A stretch of 8,641 nucleotides of DNA from an uncultured Eggerthellaceae bacterium (GTDB lineage: Bacteria; Actinomycetota; Coriobacteriia; Coriobacteriales; Eggerthellaceae), in contig CAKUNS010000048.1 in NCBI GenBank assembly GCA_934668515.1, positions 1 through 8,641 of the forward strand. Reading direction: 5' to 3'. The notes below the pieces were generated by a model. The model worked only from the letters and a program-made list of their open reading frames with translations. It ran no database searches and had not been told where the DNA came from. The first letter of the stretch is position 1. Each line of letters starts with the position of its first letter. Of the stretch, positions 5,513 to 8,641 are shown piece by piece. The translations under genes and the position numbers were made by a program.

Positions 5513-7013
5513 CTGCCTCTCGAATCCTGAAACCGAGCGCTTCGCACAAATCGCGCTTCTCGACGCGTTCGGACTCTCTCATATCGGCGATCGTCCTTGC
5601 CACCGACAGCGTTCTGATCATCCCGCGCCCACTCATATGACCAAGGCGGCAGGACTTTTCATAAAACGCCTGATCGGCTTCGGATAAGGCGCACGATCTA
5701 ACAAGATCTTCCGAAGCACCGACACTATGCCTGGCATCACGGCCCTGCCGCCACTTCCGAAATTCACGACATGCCATCACGCCATCGCGCAACTGAGAAG
5801 ACGAAGTTCCCCCTCCTGCATTCAAAACCTCATCTGCGGGAACGCGCCTGACGTCTATGCGCATGTCGATCCGATCCATAAGCGGGCCGCCGATGCGGTT
5901 TCGATATGCCCTGATTTGAGCCTCCGAGCACGTGCACTTGCGCTCGGGGTCGCCAAAGTATCCGCATGGGCACGGATTCGTCGCACCCACCAGCATGAAC
6001 TTCGATGGAAAAGACACCGTGCCGTCGGCGCGCGTTATGAGAACCCGACCGTCCTCAATGGGCTGCCGCATCAACTGAAGAACCGCAGGTCTGAATTTAG
6101 CCAGCTCGTCAAGCATGAGCACACCGTTATGGGCAAGCGAAACCTCGCCAGGACGCACAGGAGTGCCTCCTCCCACCAAGCCCGCACCCGTCGAGGAGTG
6201 GTGGGGCGACCGGAAAGGCCTTCGACCCAGCAGCAACTCTCCGATCCCCAAACCGGCAATCGAGTGAACAAGAGCGCTCTCAAGGGCCTCGTCTTTCGTC
6301 AATGGCGGAAGTATCGTGGGCAATCGCTGCGCAAGCATGGTCTTCCCCGATCCCGGCGGACCCATCATGAGAATGCCATGAGAACCGGCAGCTGCGATCT
6401 GAAGAGCACGCTTGGCAGGCTCGTTTCCCCCGATATCGGAATAGTCAACTTGAAAACCATTATCCGAGAAATCTATTCGGGGAATACAAACGAAACTGCC
6501 CGTTAGCACGTCGCGCAGCATGCCCACGCCCACCTGCCGAACGCCGTCTATTTCGACGATCTCGGATCCATACGCGGCGCAGACCAAGTCTAGCCCTAGG
6601 TCACGCGCCGCAAGCGAATACGCCAGCAAGCCATCGACAGGCCGCACCGCGCCTTCCAGTGAAAGCTCCCCGACGAGCATCTTCCCTTTGGCAATGTCTG
6701 GTGGAACCTGACCGGTAACGATTAAAATGCCAACAGCTATGGCAAGATCGAATCCTGTGCCGCTTTTGCGCAGGGCGCTTGGAGCAAGATTCACTACCAC
6801 CAACTCGTTGGGCATGGAAAAACCCGACGACCTAATAGCAGCTTTAACGCGAACGCGCGATTCCTGAATGGCCACGTCCGTCATGCCTACGATATGAAAC
6901 CCCGGGAGCCCGCTGCTCACAGCAACCTCAACCTCAACATGCTCAGCTCGAACGCCGCGAATGGTAGCGCAGTTAACCGTGCATCGCCCACCCACTTTAG
7001 TCACCGCACCCAA
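5505..7013 (-). CDS. comM: ComM/YifB family AAA+ ATPase (Mg-chelatase-like branch-migration helicase)
   Basis: In Vibrio, ComM is a hexameric helicase that extends heteroduplex by branch migration during transformation. Numbering from the longest frame (502 residues), an N-terminal S5-like fold (8-180) carries the family's SSGLPGFHIVG and NLAPSALRKSGTGFDLAIA. Next come Walker A GPPGSGKT (218-225), Walker B VLMLDE (298-303), sensor GATN (343-346) and a four-cysteine cluster C348/C350/C360/C362 (NPCPCG...CTC), then a C-terminal lid domain with RTLSVARTIADM (467-478). The usual LPEF after the Walker B Asp-Glu is LAKF here. The start is uncertain: TTG 7013 (17-base overlap with yraN), GTG 7004, or GTG 6995, which follows the yraN stop after one base and matches mycobacterial homologues best at the N-terminus. 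None has a good Shine-Dalgarno, so coupling to yraN is likely. Confidence 0.94.
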   Translation of the reverse strand: MGAVTKVGGRCTVNCATIRGVRAEHVEVEVAVSSGLPGFHIVGMTDVAIQESRVRVKAAIRSSGFSMPNELVVVNLAPSALRKSGTGFDLAIAVGILIVTGQVPPDIAKGKMLVGELSLEGAVRPVDGLLAYSLAARDLGLDLVCAAYGSEIVEIDGVRQVGVGMLRDVLTGSFVCIPRIDFSDNGFQVDYSDIGGNEPAKRALQIAAAGSHGILMMGPPGSGKTMLAQRLPTILPPLTKDEALESALVHSIAGLGIGELLLGRRPFRSPHHSSTGAGLVGGGTPVRPGEVSLAHNGVLMLDELAKFRPAVLQLMRQPIEDGRVLITRADGTVSFPSKFMLVGATNPCPCGYFGDPERKCTCSEAQIRAYRNRIGGPLMDRIDMRIDVRRVPADEVLNAGGGTSSSQLRDGVMACREFRKWRQGRDARHSVGASEDLVRSCALSEADQAFYEKSCRLGHMSGRGMIRTLSVARTIADMRESERVEKRDLCEALGFRIREAGD

Positions 7014-7419
7014 AGGCGTTGACGTGATGGCGAAGCAAAGCCCGTTTATTTTCGATCACAACGATGGCGATCACATCGAACCTGATAGGGGTGTCGTAGC
7101 CTTCGATATTCAACGAATATGAGGCGGCGATCTTCTCGTAGCGCGATCGTTTCTCCTTGGTAACGGCATCCTCTGGAAGCCCCTTGGCAACCCCGGTTCT
7201 GGTTTTCACCTCAATGAAAACGACGTCGTCACCATCTCGAGCAATGATATCTGCCTCTCCAAAAGGGCATTTCCAATTCCGTTCAAGAATCTCGTAGCCG
7301 CGGCGCTCCAAGAAGCCAACCGCAACGTCCTCGCCTCGCTTGCCAAGAGACTGATTCCAGGAAGCCCCCGCCTGCGAAACGTCTTCTTGCTGGTCGTTAA
7401 GTTTGTGTTCTTGCGTCAT
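6997..7419 (-). CDS. yraN: YraN/UPF0102 family endonuclease-like protein
   Basis: A small protein with the restriction-endonuclease-like fold shared with Holliday-junction resolvases. The 140 residues include the family N-terminus SLGKRGEDVAVGFLERRGY (24-42), then FGEAD (E55, D57) and FIEVKTR (E70, K72), i.e. a complete E/D...ExK nuclease core, and RFDVIAI (113-119) as the last core strand. The first 20 residues (Gln/Asp/Glu-rich) are an extra tail. The start ATG 7419 is well supported by AAAGGA six bases upstream. It is the first gene of the unit, and its end overlaps the comM frame. The family's role is poorly defined; the gene order favours DNA uptake or recombination. Identity is confident, activity inferred. 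Confidence 0.93.
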   Translation of the reverse strand: MTQEHKLNDQQEDVSQAGASWNQSLGKRGEDVAVGFLERRGYEILERNWKCPFGEADIIARDGDDVVFIEVKTRTGVAKGLPEDAVTKEKRSRYEKIAASYSLNIEGYDTPIRFDVIAIVVIENKRALLRHHVNAFGCGD

Positions 7420-7521
7420 CGCATATCCTTTCTCGATGCCGAAGACGCTACAGGGACAACCTTTCAGCCACCAAACAAGACTCCAACAGCCACAAACGGA
7501 AATTCATCAAGGATCAAGCAG

Positions 7522-7550
7522 CAAATAACGCTCAACCACCAGGATCGCAA
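7522..7550 (-). promoter_or_regulatory. Tentative promoter of the yraN-comM-dprA-trmFO-xer unit
   Basis: A promoter is expected because the rnhB terminator lies just upstream. The best visible pair on the minus strand is TTGCGA (7550-7545) and TATTTG (7527-7522) with a 17-base spacer, giving a leader of about 95 bases. Both hexamers match the consensus only moderately, so the placement is tentative. Confidence 0.25.
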
Positions 7551-7570
7551 CAGGCGGGCAAAGCGCAACG

Positions 7571-7608
7571 AAAAAACGCCCGCGAACCGAAATAGCGGTT
7601 CGCGGGCG
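7571..7608 (-). terminator. Strong intrinsic terminator after rnhB
   Basis: A perfect 13-pair inverted repeat (arms 7577-7589 and 7596-7608, six-base loop) is followed on the minus strand by six Ts (7576-7571). It begins 28 bases after the rnhB stop. There is no T-run on the other side, so it acts in the leftward direction only. It separates rnhB from the yraN unit. Confidence 0.93.
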
Positions 7609-7636
7609 CTACTCCACACGCAAAGTTATAAGAGGT

Positions 7637-8425
7637 TTAAAACAATGACTCCTGCATGAACGAGGTGCAGAAAGACGCGCGGTGGATGGGCGAAAGGCCA
7701 TGTTGCTTGATTGCGGCAATATGCTTCGCCGAACCATAACCTTTGCAGTCCTCAAGATCATACTGGGGGTATTCGACTGCATAACGAGTCATCAAAGCAT
7801 CCCTCTCGACTTTGGCCACAATAGAAGCGGCAGCAATGGAAGCGCACCGCGCATCGCCCTTGATGACGTTCACCTCGCGTTTATCGAGGTGCATTGGATT
7901 GCCGTCCAGCAAGACAACATCAACTTCAATGCCCGCCTTCTCGATCTGGGCGATGGCCGAGGAAAAAGCGCGACGCAGTGACGCCGTCATGCCAATTGAG
8001 TCAATGACGTCAGGCTCGACATACTGCACGGTCCACGCAATCGCCGTTTGACGAACTTGGTCGGCGATCTCCTCGCGCTTTGCAGGCGAAAGCTGCTTCG
8101 AGTCGTTCAGACCCTGGATGTGCGGCTCATCCGGCAAAACAACTCCGCCAACAGCCAAAGGACCGGCAATGGAACCACGACCGACTTCATCAAGTCCCAG
8201 AACAACCCTTCCCCCGTGTTCCTTGGCGATTGATTCCTGAAAGGAATACAAGCCGTCCAATCGCGCAATCTCGGCTCGCTGCGCCTCAAGACGACGCCTT
8301 GTGGACTCAACCGCAATGCGAACGCCCTTTCGCGTGTCTGCCGACAGGGAACGCTCAAGCACCGTGAACGATTCATCGTTAGCCTGAAGAAGCATCTGCT
8401 TGATTTCTTGTACGGTCGCGGCCAT
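7637..8425 (-). CDS. rnhB: Ribonuclease HII
   Basis: RNase HII cuts RNA-DNA hybrids and starts removal of single ribonucleotides misincorporated in DNA. The 262 residues hold the catalytic set D79-E80 (GLDEVGRGSIAGP), D174 (LLDGN) and D191 (KGDARCASIAAASIVAKV), plus the family C-terminus YGSAKHIAAIKQHGLSPIHR. About 70 residues precede the catalytic domain (QEIKQMLLQANDE..., charged and probably helical). Similar N-terminal additions occur in Bacillus-type RNase HII, whereas the E. coli enzyme (198 residues) lacks one. The frame is open up to 8533, but ATG 8425 has a perfect AGGAGGG six bases upstream, and the earlier codons cross the rplS terminator. It sits between two terminators and so appears to be transcribed alone or by readthrough from rplS. 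Confidence 0.97.
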   Translation of the reverse strand: MAATVQEIKQMLLQANDESFTVLERSLSADTRKGVRIAVESTRRRLEAQRAEIARLDGLYSFQESIAKEHGGRVVLGLDEVGRGSIAGPLAVGGVVLPDEPHIQGLNDSKQLSPAKREEIADQVRQTAIAWTVQYVEPDVIDSIGMTASLRRAFSSAIAQIEKAGIEVDVVLLDGNPMHLDKREVNVIKGDARCASIAAASIVAKVERDALMTRYAVEYPQYDLEDCKGYGSAKHIAAIKQHGLSPIHRASFCTSFMQESLF

Positions 8426-8431
8426 CGCGGG

Positions 8432-8438
8432 CCCTCCT
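8432..8438 (-). promoter_or_regulatory. Ribosome binding site fixing the rnhB start
   Basis: AGGAGGG on the minus strand, six bases before ATG 8425. It is among the strongest Shine-Dalgarno sites in the window and rules against the upstream in-frame starts. Confidence 0.85.
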
Positions 8439-8488
8439 GAAACAAAACGGTCAGACAAGTTGGAACAGCAAAAAGCAATATTACAACG

Positions 8489-8518
8489 AAAAAAAGCCCG
8501 CGCAAGAGCACGGGCTTT
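8489..8518 (-). terminator. Intrinsic terminator after rplS
   Basis: On the minus strand AAAGCCCGTGC (8518-8508) pairs with GCGCGGGCTTT (8503-8493) around a TCTT loop: 11 pairs with one G-U. The T-run continues to 8489. It starts 20 bases after the rplS stop and is a textbook terminator. Confidence 0.92.
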
Positions 8519-8538
8519 GAGCAATTGAGCCAAAAGGC

Positions 8539-8641
8539 TTAGCGGAAGGACTTCTCCTTGATCTTGGCGGCCTTGCCCACCTTGTCGCGGAGGTAGTAGA
8601 GCTTTGCGCGACGAACCTTGCCCTCGCGAACGACCTCGATG
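8539..8641 (-). CDS. rplS: 50S ribosomal protein L19 (partial: C-terminal 33 residues)
   Basis: The translated end contains VVREGKVRRAKLYYLRDKVG and finishes AAKIKEKSFR-stop, the conserved basic C-terminus of L19, a protein at the 30S-50S interface. About 80 residues lie beyond the right edge (family length about 115). A strong terminator follows, and rnhB is next, as in other actinobacteria, though without the lepB found between them in mycobacteria. Confidence 0.95.
   Translation of the reverse strand, partial: IEVVREGKVRRAKLYYLRDKVGKAAKIKEKSFR

Noticed and set aside
5727..6506. Plus-strand 259-codon open frame opposite comM
   Set aside because: It is antisense to the Walker A/B region of comM; its composition (Arg, Ser, Thr, His rich) is that of a shadow frame.
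8426..8533. Upstream extension of rnhB by 36 codons
   Set aside because: It would be translated through the rplS terminator hairpin, while ATG 8425 has a perfect ribosome site.

Overview
The window is a run of core genes, all on the minus strand, from an actinobacterium. The order (reading leftward) is rplS, rnhB, yraN, comM, dprA, trmFO, xer, uvrA. The order rplS-rnhB-yraN-comM-dprA-xer matches the actinobacterial arrangement known from mycobacteria. The folate-dependent TrmFO directly before a Xer recombinase is more Firmicutes-like. That mixture and the moderate G+C content suggest the class Coriobacteriia, possibly Eggerthellales. This is an inference from gene order and protein style, not a database result.

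Layout, right to left. The 3' end of rplS (8539-8641) is closed by a strong intrinsic terminator. rnhB (RNase HII) follows as an apparent single-gene unit and ends at a second, near-perfect terminator at 7571-7608. A new unit then starts: yraN, comM and dprA with overlapping ends, a 67-base gap, then trmFO and xer, separated by one base. A GC-rich hairpin at 2071-2091 ends this unit. A spacer of almost 500 bases carries no recognisable gene. It is followed by uvrA, whose first 538 residues are present before the left edge cuts it.

Functionally, most of the window handles DNA. RNase HII removes RNA from DNA. YraN (nuclease-like), ComM (helicase for branch migration in transformation) and DprA (loads RecA on incoming single strands) form a DNA-uptake/recombination block. 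Xer resolves chromosome dimers. UvrA detects bulky lesions. TrmFO, a tRNA m5U54 methyltransferase, is the odd member.

I see no mobile element, CRISPR array, tRNA or obvious new system. The most interesting part is the spacer before uvrA. It holds two LexA-box-like sites, a -10-like hexamer, a UUCG-capped hairpin placed exactly between a good Shine-Dalgarno and an AUG, and a few possible very small reading frames.
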